Assembly (NCBI RefSeq): GCF_002939305.1
Contig: NZ_MVDI01000001.1
Location: forward strand, 1,240,001 to 1,304,000
Length of the DNA: 64,000 nucleotides
Source: Chroococcidiopsis sp. TS-821
Lineage (GTDB): Bacteria > Cyanobacteriota > Cyanobacteriia > Cyanobacteriales > Chroococcidiopsidaceae
Direction of reading: 5' to 3'
In this document: piece by piece, positions 18,363 to 26,862 of the stretch
Layout of the letters: each line of letters begins with the position of its first letter
Position numbering within the stretch: the first letter of the stretch is position 1
Notes under the pieces: generated by a model
Told to the model about the DNA's origin: nothing
Database searches by the model: none
What the model saw: the letters and a program-made list of their open reading frames with translations, nothing else
Made by a program: the position numbers and the translations under genes

Positions 18363-19361
18363 ATGAAACGAGTAGCAATTAACGGATTTGGACGAATTGG
18401 ACGCGCATTTTTGCGTATTGCTTATGGCAAACCAGATTTGGAAGTTGTCGCAATCAACGATATTGTCTTGAAACCTGACTTAGCGGCGTATTTGCTGCAA
18501 TACGACTCAGTATATCGGCAGTTTCCTGCACAAGTCGGCTATGACGATACAGGGTTGATCGTTGACGGGAAGAAGATTGAACTTGTCGCGGAAAAAGATC
18601 CAGCGGCGCTTCCGTGGAAACAGATGGATATCGATGTTGTTATCGAATCTACGGGAATTTTCCGCAGTGCAGATAAAGCCGGATTGCATCTAGAAGCAGG
18701 ATGTAAAAAAGTCATTATCAGTGCGCCAGCGAAGGGTTCATCTGTACCCACGTTTGTCTATGGAGTGAATCATGAAAGTTACCAGCGCGAGCGCGATTCT
18801 GTAATTTCTGCGGCTTCTTGTACAACTAACTGTCTTGCGCCGATCGCCAAAATTTTGAACGATGAATTTGGCATTGAGAAGGCGTTGATGACAACAGTTC
18901 ACGCTTATACAGCCGATCAGCGGTTAGTAGATACCGGACATCCTTCCGAATGGACGCGGGGACGTGGTGCAGCGCAAAACATTGTACCAACAACAACTGG
19001 TGCAGCAACAGCAGTGGCTTTAGTATTACCGGAACTCAAAGGAAAACTCGATGGAATGGCGTTGCGCGTACCAACTCCCACAGGTTCAGTAACAGACTTA
19101 AATGCAGTGTTGCAAAAATCGGTATCGGTAGAAGAAGTAAATGATGCGTTACGCAAGTACGCAACGAAGGGAATGCGCGAGATCCTCAAAGTCAGTGAAG
19201 TTCCTTTAGTTTCTTCCGATTGTATTGGCGATCCGCATTCAGCAATTGTCAATCTTTCTTCTACAAGTGTTCTCGGCGACAACTTTGTCAAGGTGCTTGC
19301 TTACTATGACAACGAGTGGGGTTATGCAAGTCGTTTAGTAGATTTAGCAAGTTACATTTAA
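18363..19361 (+). CDS. gap: Type I glyceraldehyde-3-phosphate dehydrogenase
   Basis: A 332-residue GAPDH of full family length, starting MKRVAINGFGRIGRAFLR at the ATG 18363. The reading frame is open 78 nt further upstream but that part is not conserved. Catalytic Cys153 is in SAASCTTNC and His180 in TTVHAYTADQ. The NAD(P)-binding region has IND at residues 31-33, as in type I enzymes. Cyanobacteria have several GAPDH paralogues. Sequence alone does not tell the NAD-dependent glycolytic type from the dual-cofactor Calvin-cycle type, so no number is assigned. It is followed 95 nt later by ppsA on the same strand. Confidence 0.93.
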   Translation: MKRVAINGFGRIGRAFLRIAYGKPDLEVVAINDIVLKPDLAAYLLQYDSVYRQFPAQVGYDDTGLIVDGKKIELVAEKDPAALPWKQMDIDVVIESTGIFRSADKAGLHLEAGCKKVIISAPAKGSSVPTFVYGVNHESYQRERDSVISAASCTTNCLAPIAKILNDEFGIEKALMTTVHAYTADQRLVDTGHPSEWTRGRGAAQNIVPTTTGAATAVALVLPELKGKLDGMALRVPTPTGSVTDLNAVLQKSVSVEEVNDALRKYATKGMREILKVSEVPLVSSDCIGDPHSAIVNLSSTSVLGDNFVKVLAYYDNEWGYASRLVDLASYI

Positions 19362-19436
19362 AACAGGGTAATAGGTAATGGGTAATGGGTAGAGAACAAA
19401 CAACACTTACCTGTTACCAGTTACTAAATTATCGAT
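19362..19436. repeat. 'GGTAATGGGTAAT' intergenic repeat able to fold back
   Basis: Direct copies of GGTAAT(G) are followed by complementary TTACCTGTTACCAGTTAC, so the RNA could form an imperfect hairpin between gap and ppsA. Related strings occur at 35772-35825, 50760-50830 and 56165-56225. Confidence 0.6.
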
Positions 19437-19456
19437 ATCATCAGTAAAAAAGATTT

Positions 19457-21889
19457 ATGGTAAAAGTAGCTGAAGATCATTTCCCTTCTGCACAAGCGCG
19501 ATCGCTGATTCTTTGGTTCGATCGAGTTGGTATTGCGGATATCCCTTTGGTAGGTGGTAAAAATGCCTCGTTGGGAGAGATGATTCAACAGCTAGCATCA
19601 CAAGGTGTTAATGTACCGCACGGTTTTGCCACAACAGCGACAGCGTATCGCTACTTTATTCAAGCAGCAGGGTTAGACGCGAAACTACGATCGCTGTTTT
19701 CTGGTCTTGATGTTGCTGATGTGAATAATTTACGCCAAGTTGGCAAACAAGCGCGATCGCTGATTTTAAAGACGCCGTTTCCTGAAGATTTGCAGCAAGC
19801 AATTACAGATGCTTATCAAACCCTGTGCGATCGCTACGGCGCTGATACTGATGTTGCAGTACGTTCGAGTGCGACTGCTGAAGATCTACCTGATGCCAGT
19901 TTTGCCGGACAACAGGAAACTTATCTTAATATTAGTGGCATTCAAAACGTTTTAGAGGCTTGCCATCGTTGCTTTGCTTCCTTATTTACCGACCGCGCGA
20001 TTTCCTATCGGCAAATTAAAGGATTCAATCACTTTGATGTAGCGCTTTCTGTCGGCGTCCAAAAAATGGTGCGTTCTGATTTAGCAACTTCTGGGGTGAT
20101 GTTTTCGATTGATACGGAAACAGGTTTTTCAGATGCTGCATTAATTACAGCCGCCTATGGATTAGGTGAAAATGTTGTTCAAGGTGCGGTGAATCCAGAT
20201 GAATACTATGTGTTTAAACCAACTTTAAAAGCTGGGTTTCGCCCAATTTTAGATAAAAGATTGGGAAGTAAAGAATTTAAAATGGTGTACGATGATGGTT
20301 CTAAACTCACCAAAAATATCAAAGTATCACCTGAAGAAAAAAATCAATTCGCGCTGAATGATGAAGAAATTTTACAACTCGCGCGGTGGGCGTGTTTGAT
20401 TGAAGACCATTATTCGCAAGTTCGCGGTAAACCAACACCGATGGATATTGAATGGGCAAAAGATGGCATTACCCAAGAATTATTCATTGTCCAAGCACGT
20501 CCTGAAACAGTACAGTCGCAAAAAAGTACGAATGTGCTGCGTAGTTATGAGTTTACCACCGAAGTCGAGGCACAACCATTAGCAATCGGGCGGGCGGTGG
20601 GAAGTGCGATCGCCCAAGGTAAAGCTCATGTAATTACCGATGCAAGTAAAATCGATCAATTCCTACCAGGAGAAGTTTTAGTTACCGATCGCACCGATCC
20701 TGACTGGGAACCGATTATGAAAAAAGCTAGCGCCATGATTACCAATCAAGGCGGGCGGACGTGTCATGCAGCAATTATTGCACGCGAATTGGGAATTCCG
20801 GCGATCGTTGGTTGCGGTAATGCGACAACTGTGTTGCAAACAAATCAAGATATTACTATTTCTTGCGCCGAAGGTGAAGAAGGAAAAGTCTACGCAGGAT
20901 TAATACCTTTTGAAGTCAAAGAAATTCCCCTAGAAAACTTACCGCGTACCCGCACGCAAATTTTAATGAATGTGGGTAATCCACAAGAAGCCTTTCGCTT
21001 AGCAGCAATTCCCAATGATGGGGTAGGATTAGCGCGATTTGAATTTATTATTGCTAACCATATTCAAGTTCACCCGCTAGCTTTATTAAAATACGACCAA
21101 TTAGATCAATTTGTTAAAGTCAAAATTGCTGAATTAACAGCATTATACGACGATAAACCACAATATTTTGTCGATAAATTAGCGCAAGGTGTTGGCAGAA
21201 TTGCTGCGGCTTTTTATCCAAAACCTGTGATTGTGCGGATGTCAGATTTTAAGAGTAATGAATATGCAAATCTTTTAGGGGGAAAACAATTTGAACCTGA
21301 GGAAGAAAACCCTATGTTAGGGTGGCGGGGTGCTGCTAGATACTACGATGAAGGATATCGTGACGGTTTTGCTTTAGAGTGTCAAGCAATTTTACGCGTC
21401 CGTGAGGATATGGGGTTAATAAACGTTATTCCCATGATTCCTTTTTGTCGCACTCCTGATGAAGGGCGAATGGTACTCGCAGAAATGGCAAAAAATGGTT
21501 TGAAGCAAGGTGAAAATGGCTTGCAAGTTTATGTAATGTGCGAGTTACCGAATAATATTATTATGGCAGAAGAATTTGCTGAAATTTTTGATGGATTTTC
21601 GATTGGTTCTAATGATTTAACGCAGTTGACTTTAGGAATTGACCGCGATTCTGCACTTGTTGCACGGTTATTTGACGAACGTAGCGAAGGTGTTAAGCGG
21701 ATGGTAAAAATGGCGATCGCCGCTGCAAAAAAATACAATCGCAAAATTGGTATTTGCGGACAAGCACCTAGCGACTATCCTGAATTTGCTCAGTTTTTAG
21801 TTGAACAAGGTATTGATTCAATTAGTTTGAATCCTGACTCGGTGTTAAAAACAATGTTGATGGTAGCAGAAGCCGAGAAGAATAATTAA
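19457..21889 (+). CDS. ppsA: Phosphoenolpyruvate synthase
   Basis: An 810-residue enzyme of standard length. The N-terminal ATP-binding domain (VGGKNASLGEMIQQL; AVRSSATAEDLPDASFAGQ) is followed by the swivelling phosphohistidine domain with GGRTCHAAIIAREL (His437). The C-terminal PEP/pyruvate barrel contains VYVMCELPNN and IGICGQAPSD with the catalytic Cys. It makes PEP, AMP and phosphate from pyruvate and ATP, driving gluconeogenesis. With acs and gap nearby it suggests capacity to feed acetate or pyruvate into sugar synthesis. Regulation is not visible. Confidence 0.96.
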   Translation: MVKVAEDHFPSAQARSLILWFDRVGIADIPLVGGKNASLGEMIQQLASQGVNVPHGFATTATAYRYFIQAAGLDAKLRSLFSGLDVADVNNLRQVGKQARSLILKTPFPEDLQQAITDAYQTLCDRYGADTDVAVRSSATAEDLPDASFAGQQETYLNISGIQNVLEACHRCFASLFTDRAISYRQIKGFNHFDVALSVGVQKMVRSDLATSGVMFSIDTETGFSDAALITAAYGLGENVVQGAVNPDEYYVFKPTLKAGFRPILDKRLGSKEFKMVYDDGSKLTKNIKVSPEEKNQFALNDEEILQLARWACLIEDHYSQVRGKPTPMDIEWAKDGITQELFIVQARPETVQSQKSTNVLRSYEFTTEVEAQPLAIGRAVGSAIAQGKAHVITDASKIDQFLPGEVLVTDRTDPDWEPIMKKASAMITNQGGRTCHAAIIARELGIPAIVGCGNATTVLQTNQDITISCAEGEEGKVYAGLIPFEVKEIPLENLPRTRTQILMNVGNPQEAFRLAAIPNDGVGLARFEFIIANHIQVHPLALLKYDQLDQFVKVKIAELTALYDDKPQYFVDKLAQGVGRIAAAFYPKPVIVRMSDFKSNEYANLLGGKQFEPEEENPMLGWRGAARYYDEGYRDGFALECQAILRVREDMGLINVIPMIPFCRTPDEGRMVLAEMAKNGLKQGENGLQVYVMCELPNNIIMAEEFAEIFDGFSIGSNDLTQLTLGIDRDSALVARLFDERSEGVKRMVKMAIAAAKKYNRKIGICGQAPSDYPEFAQFLVEQGIDSISLNPDSVLKTMLMVAEAEKNN

Positions 21890-21981
21890 GTAGACAAAAA
21901 CATAACTGCGAAAACAGCTCGCTATTAAACAGCATAAGTTTAATAAACAATTACGAACTACGAATTAAGAATTACCAATTA

Positions 21982-22719
21982 ATGATTATCTATCTCCAAT
22001 CTCATCCTTCTGCCAATATTCGGCTGTTTTGCTTTCCTTATGCTGGCGGAGGGACAATCAGCTTTCGTTCTTGGAAACGCAACTTACCCGGTCTCGAAGT
22101 TTGTGCGATTGAACTTCCAGGGCGAGGAACGCAAAGAAAATTGCCACCATTCACGCAGATAGAACCACTCGTTCAGGCGATCACTGCCAGTATTCTACCG
22201 CACTTAAATAAACCTTTTGCATTTTTTGGTCATAGTATGGGAGCGATTGTTAGCTTTGAACTAACGCGATTCTTACGCAAAAACTACGGAATAGAACCGA
22301 TACATTTATTTGTTTCTGGTCGTCGCGCCCCGCAAATTTCTTCTGAAGCACCATTTATCCACACTTTACCAGAACCAGAGTTTCTCGCCAAACTGCGTCA
22401 CCTTAATGGTACGCCGGAAGTGGTACTAAACAACGCTGAATTGATGGAATTACTATCTCCAATAATACGTGCAGACTTTGCAGTCGTTGAAACGTATGTC
22501 TATACCGAAGAATCGCCACTAAATTGTCCAATTACAGCTTTTGGTGGGTTACAAGATCCAGAAGTTAATTTGACTGAACTAGAAGCTTGGGGACAACAAA
22601 CAAATGCAACCTTTTCTGTGGAAATGCTTCCTGGAGATCATTTCTTTTTACATTCTGCGGAAAATTTGCTATTACGTAGTATTGAAAAATCTTTGCAGAT
22701 AGGTAATAGCAAAGCATGA
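21982..22719 (+). CDS. Type II thioesterase (GrsT/TesA-like alpha/beta hydrolase)
   Basis: A 245-residue alpha/beta hydrolase with the features of editing thioesterases of non-ribosomal peptide and polyketide synthesis. It opens with RLFCFPYAGGGTISFRSW, carries the oxyanion/nucleophile motif FFGHSMGAIVSFE (Ser85), and ends with PGDHFFLHS (likely catalytic His). Such enzymes free blocked carrier proteins of mis-primed acyl groups. It sits six nt before a Sfp-type phosphopantetheinyl transferase gene and the two are certainly co-transcribed. No synthetase lies in this window, so the partners are elsewhere. Confidence 0.9.
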   Translation: MIIYLQSHPSANIRLFCFPYAGGGTISFRSWKRNLPGLEVCAIELPGRGTQRKLPPFTQIEPLVQAITASILPHLNKPFAFFGHSMGAIVSFELTRFLRKNYGIEPIHLFVSGRRAPQISSEAPFIHTLPEPEFLAKLRHLNGTPEVVLNNAELMELLSPIIRADFAVVETYVYTEESPLNCPITAFGGLQDPEVNLTELEAWGQQTNATFSVEMLPGDHFFLHSAENLLLRSIEKSLQIGNSKA

Positions 22720-22725
22720 TATTGC

Positions 22726-23478
22726 ATGAATACTGCTGATTTATGGGTGAATCCACCGGTAGATATCGCATTATCCGGTGACGAAGTTCATGTATGGCGC
22801 GTGGCTTTAGATGTCGATGCAACGATCGTGCATCACCTTTTTTCTACTTTATGCGCTACAGAACAGCAGCGAGCCGAACGTTTTTATTTACAATTACATC
22901 GCGATCGCTTTATTGTTGGTCGTGGAGTACTGCGACAAATACTTGCAAACTATCTTCAAATTCACCCCAGCGAAATTAACTTTAGCTACAACGCCTACGG
23001 TAAACCAAGTGTTGTTGTCGCCGATGCAGAACCTTTACGCTTTAACTTGTCGCATTCGCAGGAACTCGCCTTAATTGCAGTTACGCAAAATAGCAATGTC
23101 GGAGTCGATCTAGAATTCATGCGCAATGATTTTCCTTGTCAAGAAATTGCAGCGAAATTCTTTTCACCAACCGAAGTAGCAGTACTGCGATCGCTTCCTC
23201 CAAATTTACAAACAACCGCATTTTTCACCTGTTGGACGCGCAAAGAAGCCTTTATCAAAGCAACAGGTAAAGGTTTATCACTACCACTAGACAAATTTGA
23301 TGTTTCATGCATTCCAGGAGAACCCGCAAAGTTACTATACACTGCTTGGGATGAATCTGAAGTTCAGCTTTGGACACTGCGAGAAATTATTCCTGATGCT
23401 AGATATGTGGGGGCGTTAGCTGTAGCAGGAAAAAATTGGCACTTAAGGCAGTATCAGTTTTCTTGGTTAGAGAAATAA
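22726..23478 (+). CDS. 4'-phosphopantetheinyl transferase (Sfp/HetI-type)
   Basis: A 250-residue PPTase of the two-domain Sfp type. The magnesium-binding motif VGVDLE (Asp128, Glu130) and WTRKEAFIKATGKGL (Trp170, Lys173, Glu174, Lys179) are intact, as is the upstream FNLSHS. It transfers phosphopantetheine from CoA onto carrier-protein serines. Cyanobacteria often have a single broad Sfp-type enzyme that serves fatty acid, NRPS and PKS carriers, sometimes named HetI. Pairing with the thioesterase six nt upstream points to secondary-metabolite support. It converges with the acylase gene across 133 nt. Confidence 0.92.
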   Translation: MNTADLWVNPPVDIALSGDEVHVWRVALDVDATIVHHLFSTLCATEQQRAERFYLQLHRDRFIVGRGVLRQILANYLQIHPSEINFSYNAYGKPSVVVADAEPLRFNLSHSQELALIAVTQNSNVGVDLEFMRNDFPCQEIAAKFFSPTEVAVLRSLPPNLQTTAFFTCWTRKEAFIKATGKGLSLPLDKFDVSCIPGEPAKLLYTAWDESEVQLWTLREIIPDARYVGALAVAGKNWHLRQYQFSWLEK

Positions 23479-23611
23479 AACTTGTAATCAACTGCAAAAG
23501 CGTTTTTAATGTTGAATTTTCAGCCGAGAATCGGATACTTGCTGTTTGATCAAGCTATGCATCCTATATTTATCTGAAGTTTGGCAAGGTTGTCGTCGGT
23601 CAAGATAGAGT

Positions 23612-25720
23612 TTAACGCTGAGTCCTGACCCCTGCTGTGAATACCTTGCGTTCTTCCAAATGTGCTTGAATTTCTTGACGCGATCGCCACACTGGACGTA
23701 ATTGCTTTTGCGCAAACAACGATAATTGATCGCCGTTATGCCGCGAATTGGGTTGCGTTGAATTACCATAGCTGTTGAGCGTCATTGCTCGAATCGGATT
23801 GGAAAATTCAATCGCTGCAACATACGAATCGCCACCAATTGATGTAAAAGTACCGTCTTTTTGGGGCGCAAACCAAACTGTGCGAAACACGCCCAAATCG
23901 TCAAAACCGCCATTACCAGGTAACTTTTGCTTTCCGTACTCTAAGCGAAAAACGTCTCCCCAACGAACATTCAATGCACCGTACGCTTGTCTCACTTTAC
24001 CAGCAGCCGTTTCTAACGCTTTAACTGCACTTTGCGGATTGACGAGTCCGTGGGGTGTAGTTAGAGGAGAATCAGCTTGCCAAGGAGTTGCAAACACTTC
24101 GGGAAATTTGACTTCTTGTGTCCACGCCGCAAACAACACTGCGCCTCTACTATCTGCTTCGGTTTGCCGATCCCAAGCTTCTAGAACATCCGCCGCTTGA
24201 CGTGCTAATTCATTACCATATTGACGCGCCGCCGCAATTACATCAGCAACTAGGCGATCGCCCAGCTCCATGCGTGTGGAGTGCTTGTATTGCACCATCT
24301 CCTCAAAAGAAATTTGCGGATCTTCCTCGAGCATCCGTGCGGATCGCTGCGCCCGAAAATGCATGAATTGCGGTGCCATATATGCGGGAAAATTCGCCGG
24401 ATCTAATGCTTGGGGAAACGTTGTCGTCCATGGTGGATCGTTGGCGTTTTGTAACCAACCACTTGCCGGATCGATGACTCGCGGTAAATCATGATAAGGA
24501 TGATATTTTGTCCATAATGTCTTTGAGGTGTCACCAGGAATGACACCCGACCAATACTTGTAGTCTCCTGCACGCCGAATTGGAACTTGACCATTAAACA
24601 GATGCATAATATGACCTGCACGGTCAGCATACATCACGGTAAACATGGGTAATTGCAAGCGTTGCAATGCCGTTTCAAACTGCGCAAGATTTTTTGCCCG
24701 CGCCATATCCCACCATTGTTCTAGTACGCCTGGTTGATCTAACCCGACAACGCGTAACGCCAATGCTTTGTTATCTTGTTGTGATATGACAGGTCCGTGA
24801 ATTGAACGTCGTACTACAAGCGGTTGCGATCGCGCGCTACCATCAGGTTGCTTCACTCTTAGCGTTAGATTTTCCGTTTCAAACGCCTGTACCTTGCCAT
24901 CAAACAGATAGCCACCATCTTGCAGCTGCAATTCGTACGCATCCCAACCGTCGTGCGTGTTAACGGTGTACGTCCATCCCAGATGATTGTTAAATGCGAT
25001 CGCTAGCCCAGGAAACCCGACAAGCGTCGCGCCGTAAATATCTACTTCAGGAGCCTGGATCTGCGCTTCGTACCACAAAAACTGCTCTGACCACAACAAA
25101 TGTGGATTGGCAAGTAGCATAGCATGACCATTTGCCGAACGCGAAGGGGCGATCGCCCACGCATTAGATCCTGAAGCGTGTTTTTCCACCCCTCTAACTC
25201 GCGCCGGATTGACAACAAATGTAAAATACAGCACGCGTTGTAAGTGCGCTAACACATCTTCCGGCTTAACAGGTAACACCACCTCAACATCATCATCAAT
25301 CAAGTCGGGATGTTCCTGCGCATACGCATTAATTCCCGCCGCGAATGCTTCAAGATAACTTTGAAAAGCCGGACTTTGTAACTGATACCAACGACGCGCG
25401 CGATCGGGTACGCCCATTGTCAACACCCAGCGGTCTGAATCTAAATAATCCTCTCCCCAATACTCCGCCGCCCGTCCCCGTGCTTGTCCGTAAAGCCGTA
25501 GCAACAAATCGCCATGACTTTGCATCTGCGCCCACCCAAAAGCCTGAAACGCATCCCGCGCATCTCGAGCAAACACGTGAGGAACTCCATAGGTATCCCA
25601 AAGAATCTCCGTTGCTGTTGGCAAAAGTGCTTTACCATACCCGCCAACCAACAATACAATCATCAATCCTAAGATGGCTAAGCCAAACTCCCACAACTTC
25701 CTAGTAGCTGCGACACGCAA
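23612..25720 (-). CDS. Penicillin-acylase-family (Ntn) amidase
   Basis: A 702-residue Ntn-hydrolase precursor. A signal-anchor (about residues 10-30) is followed by the alpha chain, an autocleavage site in ASGSNAWAI with Gly184/Ser185 (Ser is the expected beta-chain N-terminal nucleophile), and the long beta chain. It hydrolyses amides; characterised cyanobacterial relatives (AiiC type) cleave acyl-homoserine lactones, so quorum quenching or amide scavenging is possible. The start is TTG at 25720, supported by AAGGAGGT (25726-25733) five nt upstream. The gene begins only 35 nt after the second crcB stop on the same strand, so it may share the fluoride-riboswitch transcript. Confidence 0.9.
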   Translation of the reverse strand: MRVAATRKLWEFGLAILGLMIVLLVGGYGKALLPTATEILWDTYGVPHVFARDARDAFQAFGWAQMQSHGDLLLRLYGQARGRAAEYWGEDYLDSDRWVLTMGVPDRARRWYQLQSPAFQSYLEAFAAGINAYAQEHPDLIDDDVEVVLPVKPEDVLAHLQRVLYFTFVVNPARVRGVEKHASGSNAWAIAPSRSANGHAMLLANPHLLWSEQFLWYEAQIQAPEVDIYGATLVGFPGLAIAFNNHLGWTYTVNTHDGWDAYELQLQDGGYLFDGKVQAFETENLTLRVKQPDGSARSQPLVVRRSIHGPVISQQDNKALALRVVGLDQPGVLEQWWDMARAKNLAQFETALQRLQLPMFTVMYADRAGHIMHLFNGQVPIRRAGDYKYWSGVIPGDTSKTLWTKYHPYHDLPRVIDPASGWLQNANDPPWTTTFPQALDPANFPAYMAPQFMHFRAQRSARMLEEDPQISFEEMVQYKHSTRMELGDRLVADVIAAARQYGNELARQAADVLEAWDRQTEADSRGAVLFAAWTQEVKFPEVFATPWQADSPLTTPHGLVNPQSAVKALETAAGKVRQAYGALNVRWGDVFRLEYGKQKLPGNGGFDDLGVFRTVWFAPQKDGTFTSIGGDSYVAAIEFSNPIRAMTLNSYGNSTQPNSRHNGDQLSLFAQKQLRPVWRSRQEIQAHLEERKVFTAGVRTQR

Positions 25721-25725
25721 ACAAC

Positions 25726-25733
25726 ACCTCCTT
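25726..25733 (-). promoter_or_regulatory. Strong Shine-Dalgarno fixing the TTG start of the acylase
   Basis: AAGGAGGT on the minus strand ends five nt before the TTG at 25720-25718. It is one of the best SD matches in the window and decides the start in the absence of an ATG at this position. Confidence 0.75.
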
Positions 25734-25755
25734 TTTTATGTAGTTCTTCGTAATC

Positions 25756-26178
25756 TTAAAACAACCTACGTGCCAAATAGCTGCCGAGTTCTAAGCATAA
25801 TACTCCTAATAACGCAGTACTGATCCAATACAGTAAGGTCATGTTCCAATGCCTAGCTAGCAAGAGTTGTTCTGCATCCAGTTCGTAAGTAGAAAACGTC
25901 GTGTACGACCCGATAAACCCTACCGCAACAATCAGCCGCAAATCGGGTGAAATGAAACTTTGTTCCACAGACAAAGTTGTGAAAAAGCCCATCATCAAAG
26001 CACCGCATAAATTAACAAAAAACGTACCGAACGGAAAAGTCGTTCCCAACCATTGCGTTAAGCCCAATGTCATATAGTAACGGCTCAAAGCTCCGGCGAT
26101 CGCCCCTAGACTGATCGCTATAGGCACTCGTACAATTGAAGCTAAGTGCAATACTCGCCCTTGTCGTCGGTCATTCAT
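25756..26178 (-). CDS. crcB: Fluoride ion channel CrcB/FluC (second copy of a tandem pair)
   Basis: A 140-residue membrane protein with four hydrophobic segments. Family motifs are GALSRYYM near residue 30, the pore asparagine in FFVNLCGALMMGFF, and GSYTTFSTYELD with the phenylalanine-box/sodium-site region. FluC proteins work as dual-topology dimers exporting F- from the cytosol. This copy starts six nt after the stop of the first crcB. Tandem, diverged copies (clearly not identical) are usual where the channel is an obligate heterodimer of oppositely oriented subunits. Expression is probably under the fluoride riboswitch at 26726-26804. Confidence 0.93.
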   Translation of the reverse strand: MNDRRQGRVLHLASIVRVPIAISLGAIAGALSRYYMTLGLTQWLGTTFPFGTFFVNLCGALMMGFFTTLSVEQSFISPDLRLIVAVGFIGSYTTFSTYELDAEQLLLARHWNMTLLYWISTALLGVLCLELGSYLARRLF

Positions 26179-26184
26179 TTTCAG

Positions 26185-26628
26185 CTACCTCACCATTTGC
26201 GCTAAACTAATTCCGATCGCCAGACAAATTCCACCAAGTACCACGCTTCCAGCCCAGTAGAAAAATGCTTTAACGCGATTGCCGCTGTGCCACAAAATTG
26301 AAGTATCAAGCGCATATGTAGAAAATGTCGTGTAAGAGCCAAGAAATCCTGTAGTAATGAGCAGTTGCAGCTTTGATGAAGTGATGACTTGCTCGATGAA
26401 TAATGTTGTAAAAAAGCCCATCAGCAATGCACCAGATAGATTAATCGCCAGCGTGCCATAGGGGAAATTATTTCCCCAGCGCTGTACTAAGTAAAGCATT
26501 AGGTAATATCGGCTTAAGGCACCGGGAATAGCTCCTAAACTGATCGCGATCGCTGTACTGAGCAAAGGATCGTTCTGAGTTAGAATCAGAGCCTGAGTTG
26601 CAGCCAGCGAATCAAGAAGGACAACCAC
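26185..26628 (-). CDS. crcB: Fluoride ion channel CrcB/FluC (first copy of a tandem pair)
   Basis: A 147-residue four-helix membrane protein with GALSRYYLM, LAINLSGALLMGFF (pore Asn) and GSYTTFSTYALD. The GTG at 26628 is the start; no in-frame ATG gives a full first helix. It is the promoter-proximal gene of the crcB-crcB(-acylase) unit, 97 nt downstream of the fluoride riboswitch aptamer. The leader between aptamer and start contains short hairpins (CACAG...CTGTG; GTGAT...ATCAC near the start) that could form the expression platform. Confidence 0.93.
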   Translation of the reverse strand: MVVLLDSLAATQALILTQNDPLLSTAIAISLGAIPGALSRYYLMLYLVQRWGNNFPYGTLAINLSGALLMGFFTTLFIEQVITSSKLQLLITTGFLGSYTTFSTYALDTSILWHSGNRVKAFFYWAGSVVLGGICLAIGISLAQMVR

Positions 26629-26725
26629 ACATTATTCCTAAGAAGTAGATTAACCGTGATTCGCCATCACAGAAAGACTGTGTTGTTTGTACAACTCCTT
26701 CTTTCCAATGAAGCGATTTGGAAAA

Positions 26726-26804
26726 GTAGGAGCTATCAGCCTTATCTGAAAACAAATTATTCTCTATGTTCTCACTAGTGGCGGTTTTGGCAAGCTCCAT
26801 TACC
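26726..26804 (-). promoter_or_regulatory. Fluoride riboswitch (crcB motif)
   Basis: Read on the minus strand, the conserved aptamer parts appear in order. Stem 1 is GGTA...TGCC (from 26804), enclosing AATGGAGCT, then AAAACCGCC. A variable arm (GAGAACA pairing with TGTTTTC) follows, then AGGCTGAT and AGCTCCTAC (ending 26726). GGAGCT (26798-26793) is perfectly complementary to AGCTCC (26734-26729), forming the defining pseudoknot. The order matches the crystal-structure fluoride riboswitch core (GATG, pseudoknot arm, CTGATGG..CCTCTAC). Location upstream of tandem crcB channels makes the call secure. Confidence 0.92.
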
Positions 26805-26862
26805 AATAAGATATGTTATAGCACTGAAGATTTTAGTTGGGACTGACTTTCTAGATTTTACA

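Noticed and set aside
26612-26806. Minus-strand 64-residue frame upstream of crcB
   Set aside because: It lies across the fluoride riboswitch and its leader; the RNA structure explains the sequence.
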